Assembly (NCBI RefSeq): GCF_009727055.1
Contig: NC_052354.1
Span: 53,118,960 to 53,182,959 of the forward strand
Reading direction: 5' to 3'
DNA: 64,000 nucleotides
DNA from: Benincasa hispida
Lineage: Eukaryota; Streptophyta; Magnoliopsida; Cucurbitales; Cucurbitaceae
Shown here: positions 23,401 to 35,400 of the stretch, piece after piece
How positions within the stretch are numbered: position 1 is the stretch's first letter
How the letters are laid out: each line of letters begins with the position of its first letter
Notes under the pieces: generated by a model
Databases searched by the model: none
What the model saw: the letters and a program-made list of their open reading frames with translations, nothing else
What the model was told of the DNA's origin: nothing
Program-made: the position numbers and the translations under genes

Positions 23401-26400
23401 TTCTCTTCTATTATTTGCAATATTGGTTTAGTATTGTTTTTCTCTTCTTGTACTGGCAAGCTTTTGATAGCTTTATGTTTTATATTCTCGATTGTAATTT
23501 GAGCCTTAGTTTCATTTCATTATTTCAATTAAAAATTATGTTTTCATTTAAAAAAAAAAAAAGGAAATCCCACAAGGCTCTTGCCGTAAGACATGATAAA
23601 ATGGTGCTTATGGGTTTCTTCATCCGATTTGCAAAGGATACAATGTCTAGGTGATACATAAATCCACAGGAATCTTCTCTGCAACCTGTGAAACGAGTTT
23701 AAACAAGAGAGACTGAGTTCCCAAAGGAAAATTTTCACATTCTTTGGGTAACCTTATAGCTATGTAACAGAACTTTTTATAACCCACTATGGATTTTTGT
23801 AAGTTTTTTTTCTTCCTTTGTGAATTTCATTCATCAATGGAATTCTTATAGAATCATATAACCCTTTCTTTCATGATATTTCATTTCAAAATATAAAGCC
23901 ACGGGCAATGGTTTTATGTGAACAAACGAAAATGTATTATTGTTTTGAAGCATTATTGGGTTTATTTCCTTATGGAATTTGCTGCCGATGAAGTTCTCTA
24001 TTTTTCTTAAATTGGCTTAGTTAGAATTTTTTTCATAGTGTGTTTATGTTGCAGTCTTGAATGTTGTTTGAGTAAATGAAATAATGAATAACGCTGCTAC
24101 TCTTACATGTTATACCTAATTGTTAATGACATTTCATCTTTTGTGTCCGAAATCTGTTGTCATGGTACAATTCTATCTGCTCAAGGTTGGAATGATTTGC
24201 AGGACTTGCATTTCCATCTCTTTATTTTTACAATGGAGGAGTTCGGGAGTTTCTTGCTACTGTAAAGCAACATGTTTTTCTTGTGAGGTTTGTTCTTGTC
24301 ATTTGTTAATTACTTTCTTTCTTTCATTTTATTTGCTTACAAAGAATGCCACATGAACATGGTGCTTACGAAGCTAAATCTAAAAGTTCATACAATTCAT
24401 AATGTATGAATGTATGCACATTGGTGCTTGTTTTTAGATAATTAGCATTGTATTAGCAAAGAAAAAGTCACAAGAAGGTTAAAGAAGAACTAGGCATCCC
24501 AGATTTCATACAATAAAATAGCACGTGTGTCAATTGGTGTGTGTTTTTACTCTTTTGAGTAGGGTGCCTGTATGACCAGGTTGTTGGCTTTTAAGCTGTG
24601 TATAATCCTTTCTCACCCTTCACTCATCAAAAAATAAAATTGAGGACTTTACATGTTGGTGCCAGGAGGAAAGTTTGATGTAGTAGTTCTCAAGTTTGGC
24701 AAGTTGAAGGTTGGTTCTGTTTTTTCTATTGCAGTCAGAAGGTTCTGTTTTTGTTTCTGCACTTGAAAGTCTTCGGATTCTACAGCTGTTCTTCCTTCAT
24801 TTTCCATTACTGCTGTTCTCTGCTAGTTTTCCCAAATTTGTTTGTTTGGTTTTTCCTTTGTTGTTTTGTCCTTGGCCGTCTGTTTTCATTCGTGGGATGT
24901 ATCTTGAGGAATTTATGATTGTGTGCTCCTTTTATTTTTTCCTTTTTGCTGGTTGGAGTTGTAATTCTTTTTCCTTAAAATATGTAATTTAGTTATAAAT
25001 GCCCCTACTTTTTGTTTTCATCTTGACTTCTTTATGATTAATTAAATTTGTACTGTTAGTCGGATTCTATTTGCAAGTTTTCTAATTTTCAGCACATATG
25101 CAGGTCTGAAGAAGATGCAAATACATTCCTAGTGAATGATTTTCAGAATCCTCTTCAGGTATCTGTTACCCTTCTCATCTATTGACAATGTCCATCATTT
25201 GTTTCTCTGGGTCAATGTTTTGGTTCTCTTCAGATTTTCAACCTTTTAGTGGCATTTTCTTTCTTCATATTATTGCTTTACTACAGTTGAATCATCCAAG
25301 GATACTGATCCACTTTGCTCTCATCTGTAGAGAACTTTATCGTCTTTGGAGCTGCCAAGGGCTGGTTCGATAGCCAGTGGACCCGTTTCATCCATTTCAG
25401 TTGATGAGTCTCCATCAAATGCAGAAAGGAGGGCTGGTGAAGATTCTCATGATGAAAGATCCAAAATTTCTCGGTACAGTGGGAAACAAAGACAAAAGGT
25501 TCATGATCCAGCACGTGACCTCCCAATTCAAATTCTGGAAAAATTTTCTCTTGTCACCAAATTTGCACGAGAAACAACTTCACAACTATTTCGTGAAAAT
25601 CATAATAATGGTTTTAGTGCGGAAGAGATGCGAATCCAAAATCAATCTTCTCTTGATTCCCCTCAGAGACCATCCAATGGTTTAGAAAAAGTTACAGATG
25701 ACAGTCCTGTTGTCCAAGAACCTATTCAGGTGAAGAGATCTTGTTTCAACTGTAATTTCATTAAAACTTCTCTCTTTTTTCTTCAGTTCATGGTGGAATG
25801 GAAAGGATGAGGTTCCTTTTACGATTTTATCAGAATGCAGCTTATCAATTTGCTTTCCAAGGTGGGTGGGTGATGGCTTGTGGAAATTCTTTTGGGTGTG
25901 AGATCCAAAGGAAAAGCTAAGATCCTTTAGAACCATTAGGTTAGGCCTCTTCATGGCTGGATGGAAAGGATTACAAAGGCAATATCTGGTCTTGTTAATT
26001 TCCTCCCTCGATTGTGGCTCCTTTCGAGGGTCCATCTCCAAGTCTTCTTCTTTCTCGTCCTTTGAGTCACTGACCACTATGAAGAAATTCTATGCTTAAT
26101 TGAATTGGGGACGTTCTAAACATTCTTTTATTTATGGAAACTACATTATTTGAAATTTTGTGGAAGTCCGAGCCCTCTGATATAGTTTTGTTGTCAAACA
26201 GAAAAATTCACATGTGATTGAGAATAATAGGGTGTGGGAACTTTTGAGATAAACAATTTTGAGGAGGTATTGAAAAGGGCTCTGTGCATCGTTTTAGATT
26301 TTGTAGTCCCTTCCCTCTTTTTAACTTCCCTTTGCCCGGAAATTGGAATTTAGTTTGTTTGGAAGCAATTGCTTCAGTTGCAACATGTTGGAGGCTTAGA

Positions 26401-29400
26401 GCAGGATATCTTCCCTGAGTTGTTATACTCTTTGAACACTTTTTGAATTGTTAGATGACCTGCATGCTGGCAGTATTGTCTTATTATGTATCTAGTTGAA
26501 GCAAGATGGTGGATAGTGCCATTATACGAGAACCCTTAGTAATGACCATTTATGTTTTGAGGAATTAAACTAGTTTTGGACAAGAAGCAAAACTTTCTTT
26601 GATGAAAAGAAAAAAAACTAATGCTCAAGAGACACAAACTCCACCCAGAAGAGAGAGAAGAAAAAAAAAAGAAAAATGGAAGGATAAAATCAAAGCCAAA
26701 TGAGGCATAAAACTTGAAAAAAATAACCACCAAGGAGATTGGGAAAAACGCACCGAGAAGAGGCCAACAAGTGAACTGAATCGTACCAAACTCTGAACCA
26801 AAATTGAGCCAAACAGCATGAACCATAAGAAATGAAGTACGATTAACATTAAGAAAATCTATACTTTTATGAGTTTTCTTTTAGGTCAGGAATTTAAGTT
26901 TCCTTCCTAGAATTACAATATTTTTTAAGATTCTGATCTCAGTTATTATTATATTTTTCGCTGAGATGATCTCAGATGTTATAAGGTCATGTTTGTCTTG
27001 TGGATTTGATAACTTACTCTAGACACCAGTAATTATGAGAGAATGGTGTTGCAGTAATTTTCTTGTTTCTATTCTAGTTTAAATACTTAAGATAGATACA
27101 TTACTCTGAACATCTACAATCATGAGCAAATTTTATTGCTTTTATTTAATAACTTATATTCTATTTCGAATTCAGGACTTCATAAAATATGTTCTCATTA
27201 GGCATCTTGAATCATGAACTTTTTATATCTTTGGCAGTTTGATAAATGGACCCTAGTGTGGGGAAAGCCACGACAACCACCTCTGGGATCTGAAGAGGTG
27301 AATACATATTTCATTCTTTCTTTATTACTTTGTTGAAAATGAGATAGTACTACAATTAACATCATGTTCCATTTTGTGGTCTTGTTAATATCACTCGACC
27401 TAAATCCTCTNCCCCCCCGTCCCCCAAATTCTCAGAGACAAATCTCATTGGAAAGAGGACATACAGAATGGGGAGTTCCCCAAGTTCTAATGAAGTATTA
27501 TCAAGTCCCCATCCTTATCGAGTTTTGAGTACTATTTCTTTTTATCTTACCACGGGCCAAAAAATTACCCTACTGCATTTTGTCAGACAGTAGCTCTCCC
27601 TTCTCTTAAAAAAAAATCGAAATTTCAAACGGATCTTTTAACATTAGATTAAAATTCATTTGAGCACAGAAAATCTTTGTCCACTTAAGAAAAAGGGATG
27701 TTTCCATTTTGTTAGGCTATGCATAATCAACTCTTCAACCAATTGACGATCAACATTCCTAAATAACAAAGTGGCCAGCCAGTGATGCAGTTTAAACTCA
27801 ATGCATGCCCCTGTGCATCATAATAGATAATAATCTTACCTACTTATTGGGCTATTTTTGTTGCTTAATGAAAGCTTGGTTTCCCCACAAAATGGTAGTA
27901 ATAATGGCTAGTAGATTTAGATAGGTCTAACTTGAGCCTTGAGGTGGAGATTAATTTGAGAGGGTTAATTACTCTAGCAAGTTTATTAAGATTTCCAAGC
28001 AGAAGATTAGATACCGTTTGCAAATTGAAGGTTGCTAACATGATAGGATCCCTCTGTGAAAACCTTTAAGAGTATCTGGTAGCATTTCTCATTATATTGT
28101 GAAAAGGAATAAAAAGGAATAAATGTTCAAGAGATACAAACATTGGGATGGAAAAAAGAAAAATACAAAAGCAACAAATACAACCATAAAAGGATGGCTC
28201 ATGTTTCATTTTAATTGTTTCACTTTTTATTGTCTTATAGTTGTGGTTGTTTTTCTTCTTTTTTGCTCCCTTTCGGAGTATCAAGTGTCCTTTGAATATT
28301 TCTTTGCCCTTTTGTGTCAATTTTCAGAACCTTTGGGATGGATATGGCTTATAAGGGAGGGTGTATTTCCATGATTGAGGTGGTTCTTGAACCTTCCTTG
28401 TGGCAGACTTGGTTTTTTTGCCATTTTGTGGGGCATTTGGCATGAGGGGAATAGTACAAAAGGGTCTGCGAGGTCTATTATGGAGGGAATTGGTTAGTTA
28501 TAAGTCGTCTTTATGGACATCTATTAAGCAAACTTTTTGTAATTCTAATTACTTGTTCTCATTCTTTTGGATTGGGATCTGTTTCTGTAACTAGTCTTGG
28601 GACGTCCAAATCTGGGTTAATCCTAGCAAAGACATCTCTAAAGAAGGTTCTAGCACCACCATGCCAAATGTGTCTGAAGGAGAATAGCAAAGCAAATAAA
28701 GGATGCCCAAAAGTAAACCAACCCCTTGGACTGCTACGAAAAACCCCCATCTGATTCCAAAGTAGTATCGTATTCATACCATTGTATTGAGGTTTTGTTG
28801 GTAAACTTGTATTTTTGTTTGTCCTTGTACATTCTTTTATTTCTCTTGAAAGAAGATATACAAAAGGGGCTCATTCATAAGGAATACCAAAAAATGTTTT
28901 CAGTTTGTAATAAGGAAAGAGACTTAATGGCTTGTAAATTTTTACACCAAAAGAAAGCGTTGAAAATAGCAGACTCTAAGACGTCCTTGGATGATTTGGT
29001 TTTGTCATGGAATATTGTACATATGTATTTATACTAGATTGCATCCATATACTTGCAACAGGATATATGTTTGACCATGCTGGCTTTTTTATTTTTAGTG
29101 GGCCACTTTCTTGGATGCTGAGGGACGAGTTATGGATTCAAAATCCTTGAGAAAGAGAATATTTTATGGGGGAGTAGAGCATAATCTACGAAAAGAGGTA
29201 TGTCTTCTATAGCGGTAGTGAAGTTCTACATATAATGAGTGTATTCTTCTATGTATTTTTCTCTTCTAATTTCAGTAATACGAATTGAATTTGGTTTATG
29301 ATCAACTGTTTGAAGGACTTCATAGTCCTCCATAGATCTCTTTTTAAATTTCTTTTCTTTTAATATTATTATTATTTTTTAAATGAAGTTTTGTTGTCAA

Positions 29401-32400
29401 TAATATAAATAAAATATAGGTATGGGCTTTCTTGTTGGGATACCATGCTTATGATTCCACGTATGCTGAGAGGGAATATCTTCAATCCATCAAAAGATCA
29501 GAGTATTTGACAATAAAGAACCAGTGGCAGGTTTATCATAAACCCTGTCCTACATTTTTTTTCTTCGTTTTCTGCTGAAGCTAGAAGGCTAGATGAGTTT
29601 TGTCTCCATGTGACTTTATATTTTGCATGGCGCACCCAGAGATTATTAAATTAGCTTTTTATGCCAAAACGTAATTTCTAGCTGGGGAGGTCTTGGATTG
29701 GGCACTCGGTTAAATACCTCTTTGTAGGCATCTGTCAATTAACTTTTTTGTAATTATGATTTTTTGTGTGGGCTGCTAAGGAAAAAAAAAAACTGTATTC
29801 TACTATGTTTTTGATTGGATGGAAGGCAAAATTAGGGAGAATGTACAGCATAACAGCATATAATCTCCCTCTGCTCTAAGTCAAATAAATGGTATGCTAA
29901 TTTCTCTTCTTCTGTGATCAATTTGGATTGGGGACCTTTTTTAACACACCCCACTTTTAATGGATATAAGATATCTTATATCCTTTTTAATATTTTGGAA
30001 TGAAATATGTGTTGTTATACAAAAAAAACTCCATTACCCATCCATAGAGATTACAAATAAAAAATGTCTGTATTGTATACGTCATTCAGGACATAATGAT
30101 TAATCCATCAATCACAAAATATAATTGAATATTTTTTGACCTTTTATGTAGTGGAATCTTTGTTCCACAGAATTCTTTCTAGGTTTAGCTTTGTAAATAA
30201 TAAAATCATCCATTTTCCCTTAACCCACTAAGTGAAGCTTATCTCTGTGTATCTTTTTTTTTTCTCTCTCCTGCAGAGTATCTCCCCGGAGCAGGCAAAA
30301 AGATTTACCAAATTTAAAGAAAGGAAAGGCCTTATTGAGAAAGATGTGGTACGTGTATCAAAATGAGATACTTTGTTTAATTTAATTGGTTATTAAATAA
30401 ATTTTATCTTTTCCATTTCTAAATAGTTCATTTTAATCTTTTCCTAAGGTGAGGACAGACCGATCACTTTCTTTCTTTGATGGGGATGAAAACCCTAATG
30501 TGAAGCTTCTGCATGATATTTTGTTGACCTACTCATTTTATAACTTCGATCTTGGATATTGTCAGGTATGTCTTTATTCCTATGCCTTATAGTTATAGTT
30601 CAGGCACCAAGAACTACTTTTACTTTATTTCTTGAACCTACTAGGGTTTCAGAAAGAGTTTACATTTTATTTGAACTTAATTGTCAGTGAAGGGATACCT
30701 GAAGTTTTTGTAATTGTAAGCTGCTGCCCAACTGTAATATATGGAGTCGTCTGGGAAGCTTGATGTTCTATCTCTATGATTTTTGTTTTTCTCTTTACAA
30801 GTTGTAGTCTTGGGGGGCTTTTTCTCTTTCACTTAACTATTGTCATTTGGATGTATTCAGTGCTTTAAGAATCCCTCCCGAGCACGCGCCTAGGCTCAAG
30901 GCGTAGGGCTGGCACCTCGCCTTAAAAAGGCCAGGCTCACAAAATAAATTGCGCTTCAGGCGTGTGCTTGTTGTGAAGCCCCAAAACTTTAAGCCCTAGG
31001 CCTTAGGGCTTTTTCATTAATTTTAAAAATAGTAATAATTAAGGTTTTTCCTTCTCTATTAAATAAAAAAATCAAATTTACTAAGCCTAAATGCAAAACT
31101 TCTTGTGTTTAGGGTTTTTTTTTTCATATTTCCACTTCAACTATGCTTATTTCCACTCCAACTATGCTCTATCTTCTTTATAGTACACCTCACCAAAAAA
31201 AAAAAAAAAAACACTTTTTTGCACCTTGTGATTAATTCACAAAAGACTATTGCGTTTTATTGCACCTTGAGCTTTAAAGAACACTGGATGTATTAGTTAT
31301 CATATTCATTGTTTTCATCTTTTCTCGAATTATCGGTTTTCCTATATTTTGAGCATTAGCCTCTTTTCATTATATCAATGAAAAGTTTTGTTCCTTTAAA
31401 AAAACTGTAATATATCTACATATGAAGTTGTTAGATCTAGATATGAATTCTATATGTCAGCAAGGATATAACTACGATGTTTGAAGTCTTAGGTGCTTCC
31501 TAAATTCTATCCTCTATGTGGCTATAAATATGTGTTATACGATACAAGATTAGGAGAATAAGACTATTCTGTGATGCCTAGCTCAGAGAATTCTGAAAGA
31601 GATTGTAGAGGGAAGGTTATTATATCATATGTAAAAGTAGGTTGGACCATTGGAGGTTGGCACTGCGAACTTGTTTTTGGTGTTTGCTCTCGTTGGCTGC
31701 TAATTGGTGTTTGCAGGCCCCTCTCTGCTATTATTTCACATTTCTTAGAGCTGGTTGGAGAGGGTAGGGGAGTTTGAGGACGTATTATTTAATAGTTGTC
31801 CAGTCTTGGGCATTGGCGTTGTCACAAGTGTGCAATAGCGAATTAAACTTAAAGCCAGGATGGAGTTCAATTTTTTCCATCCCTCTGTGTAAATAACCCA
31901 ATATTGGTTCATAGTCAATAACATCTTCACCATCCAAAGTACGGATGAGTTGAGGAACACCGTGCATTGATGGGTGGTGAGGTCCCATATTGACTATCAT
32001 GAGGTCTTTTCTTGTAGCTGGTCTATTCATAGGTTTTCCTCGATTCATCTTTCCATGAGTTATAAAGACAAACAGTTGCATCATCTTAAAGGTATTTTAG
32101 CAAACATAAAGAAAAAATGAAACAGTTGAATAAGTAATTTCTGGATTTCATGCACTGGAATCCCTAGGCACCTTGAAATGAATAGTACATCAACAAAATT
32201 GAAATAAATTTCACAAACCTGGACGTTCTAAATTCCTACCTTTCATATCTTTGAACTGGGTTTTAATGCTAATAATCTGCGTCACAGTGATTTTGTTAGC
32301 TGGACAAGATTTATAAATGAGATCTTACAATAAGGTTATCTTGGATAAGACTTTTCCTATAGTACCCAAAAGTGGTTATAGTTATTTTCTGGTACCCAAA

Positions 32401-35400
32401 AGTTCTATCAGACTTTTTAAATGGTCCTACCCAACCATGGTAGATTTTCTTCCGAATAGTTTATCCTGGTAATTGACAATTAAGACATATTTATGTTGTG
32501 CATTTAACAATGAAAATCAAATTGTAATGCATGGAAGTTGTATCATTTTTATTTATCACTATGTTCAGAGTTTTTTCCCTTCAGTTTTTTATATGCCAGT
32601 AGATGGAAGCTGCTTTTGAGTTGTTTTTTTTTCACCTTTTTGATGCACTAAAATTGCTTAGGCGAATTATATTGGTTAAATTTCATTACTTACTTTTTAA
32701 CTCTTGATGATTTTACTGTGAGAACTTACAGGGTATGAGTGATTTTCTTTCACCGATATTGTTCGTAATGGGCGATGAGTCAGAGTCATTTTGGTGTTTT
32801 GTTGCTCTAATGGAACGCCTTGGACCAAACTTTAATCGTGACCAGACGGGCATGCATTGCCAACTTTTTGCAATTTCCAAGGTCCCCACCTCCCCCTACT
32901 TGTATTTCTTCATTGCATGCACATGCAAATCACACTCAAGCTATCTATATTTATAATGGTTAGGTAAAATATTGTGCAATAAAGTTGCTTGATTTTTGTT
33001 AATTATTTAAATTTTAAGTAAACAGTTTCCTGCTGGTATTTGGTTTTAATGGAGAAATGTACATGCAACTGTATTTGCTGCTGGTAAAGAAAGATCCTTT
33101 GTTCCCGAAGCTGTTCTGATGGGGAGGTTGGAGCTCTGTTTGACAAGGACTTTAGGGAAGGGCTTCTCTTGTTTTCTCCACAAACTGAAACCTAAGTTAA
33201 TAATTTGTGCTCTCTGTCGGGCTTTTCCAGGACGGACAGAGCTTCCTAGGGTACTCTGAAGCCAGTGAGTAGAAAAAGAACCATCCCAATTTGTTTTCCA
33301 TAGACAGAATCAGGATGTTGGTGCAGCGGCCGGAGTGTTCCAAGAGAGTGATCTCAGCAAAGTATCCATGTTGTGTTTTTCAAGCCAAAGCGTGTTGCCT
33401 TCATCATGCAGCTTTCTAAAAAACTCATGGTTACATGGGTCTTTGAAAAGGGAATTGAATGATGAAGCAAGCCATTCAAGAGTCTTCCATGAAACAAAAA
33501 TGTAGTGGGTGTTTGATCAGTTTTGTTTGGTTAATTTGAAATGTTTCCACTGCTTTGTACAATCGAAGAGATCAGAGAAAATTTTCTGATCAATATGAAT
33601 TGACTGGTGATGGCGGAGGGTGAGGCGGTCGGCGGTGGAGGAGGCATGGTGGTCGGAACTAATTATGGAGAGGTGGGGGGTGTAGAGGAGAGAGGAGATA
33701 GGAGAGAGTATCACCATGTCTGTGTCCTTATCCTAGGGAGTGATCTTGGAGAAGTTTCTTTGCATTTCTTTGGTCTTTTCTTCGTCTGACCTTCCTTTTT
33801 TGCTTGAATCTTCTTTCAAGTTGGAAAATCTTGGTCTACTAAGTCAAATGATTTTCATCCCTAGTAGAAAGGGTTTGATGGACAAAGAAAAGCCTTTCGA
33901 CGTGTTCTTTGATCTCGTTACTAATATGCTATTTGTTGGTGTAAAAGTTCAAATCCTTTTGTTTTGTGTTGTTTTTTTTTTTTTTTTTTGTCTGAAAAGT
34001 TCAAATCTTTTTGCTTCCCATACATACCCTTCCCTTGTGACCAATTGGGAATGTTTTTTGTATCACCATGGATTTTATATCCCAGTTCAACTAGTTAAGG
34101 AATCTCAACCAATAGAATAGACTTGAATCCTCTATACCCCTCTTGTTGTCAACCAAAAAGAAAAAGGAACAATTGGAAGGCTCTCCTTTTATAATGTTCC
34201 TTTAGCCTGGCTTTGGGCGGGTGTTATCTCTACTTGGGGGACCTAGGTTGTTCCTTCACTTCATTTTGAGGAATATATGTGTGTGTGTGTGTGTTTCTTA
34301 AAAAGAATTAATTGAAAGATAATAAATAAATAACTCTATTTACTTCTCCATCCTTCTGAAATTGCAAAGGCTGTTGGAAAGGTTTTTCAGGAACTTTCCA
34401 TGGGAGGGCTTCTCTTTAGACGGAGTTTCCCTGTGTCTGATGGTCTAAGGTTATGGAGGCAAACCTAGCTCTTTTGCATCTTTATCTCCCCTCACCCTTT
34501 ATCTATCAACAAAGGTGCTTAGCTCTCTTGCATCTTGATTTGCTCCCATCGATTGTGCAGATTAGAAAGATCCAAAATTTATTGATTGAATTATCTTGCC
34601 ATTGTACCCATCATTTGTTGGACCTCGATCACATTTATTTGAATATCTCCAAGACATTTGCTGATGACAAGCGTCTTGTTTGAACTGCATCATTTCTGAA
34701 TGTGGTTGCTTTTTTCTGGCCATCCGGCTCTCTCTTGAGGCTGCTCCAGATACCAACTTTGGTTTGAACCAATAGAGAGAGTTTATTAATGAGCCTCTTT
34801 TTATGAGCAGAACACTAGTATTCATAAGTCTTAAACGTCTAGTTTATCAACCTAACTAATTCACCCACCAACTAATTGACAAAGTATTGCCCTAAATCAG
34901 ACCAAGTCCTTGTGGATAGAGTTTGAGACAACATAACGTGTAGCCCTAGTTGCACTTGCATATTAGGATGCCTTCATTTTGTTATTATACGTTGTCAAAT
35001 TTTTGTGCCAATTGGAAGAGCTTTCTGTAATATTCTTGTTTGAGACTTCCTTCGCTTATCTCGCCTTTTCTTTATTTTTTATTATTTTATTGAAACTTTC
35101 TTGGTTTGTGTAACACATTGAGTTTTTAGTCTTCTTGACTATTTGAGTTGTTTATTTGCTCAAGTTCTTTCAATATTTGGTCAACTTATTATAAATGAAA
35201 TAGAAAAGCATAAGAATCTTCTCTCTCATCTTATGAATAAAGCTGCCATACATTATTTATTCATTATTCATTATTTTTCAAATACAATATCTTATGTAAT
35301 TATTTTTAAAATTTATTTATGAATATCTAATTTTATTTAATAGGAAATGTTATATTTCTTTTTAAAATATTGATTTTACGATCCACCATATGTTTATATG

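Noticed and set aside
28559..28777. Minus-strand frame with [20 protein letters not shown]
   Set aside because: It looks protein-like, but I could not tie it to LINE or any other family. It overlaps a LINE piece and is intronic.
31785..32084. Minus-strand 99-codon frame as a working ndhH gene
   Set aside because: Only about 54 residues match ndhH; the rest is unrelated, and it is inside an intron. It is a plastid DNA fragment.
33060..33720. Mixed-composition stretch in intron 13, possibly a gene fragment
   Set aside because: I tried both strands and found no recognisable domain or consistent frame.
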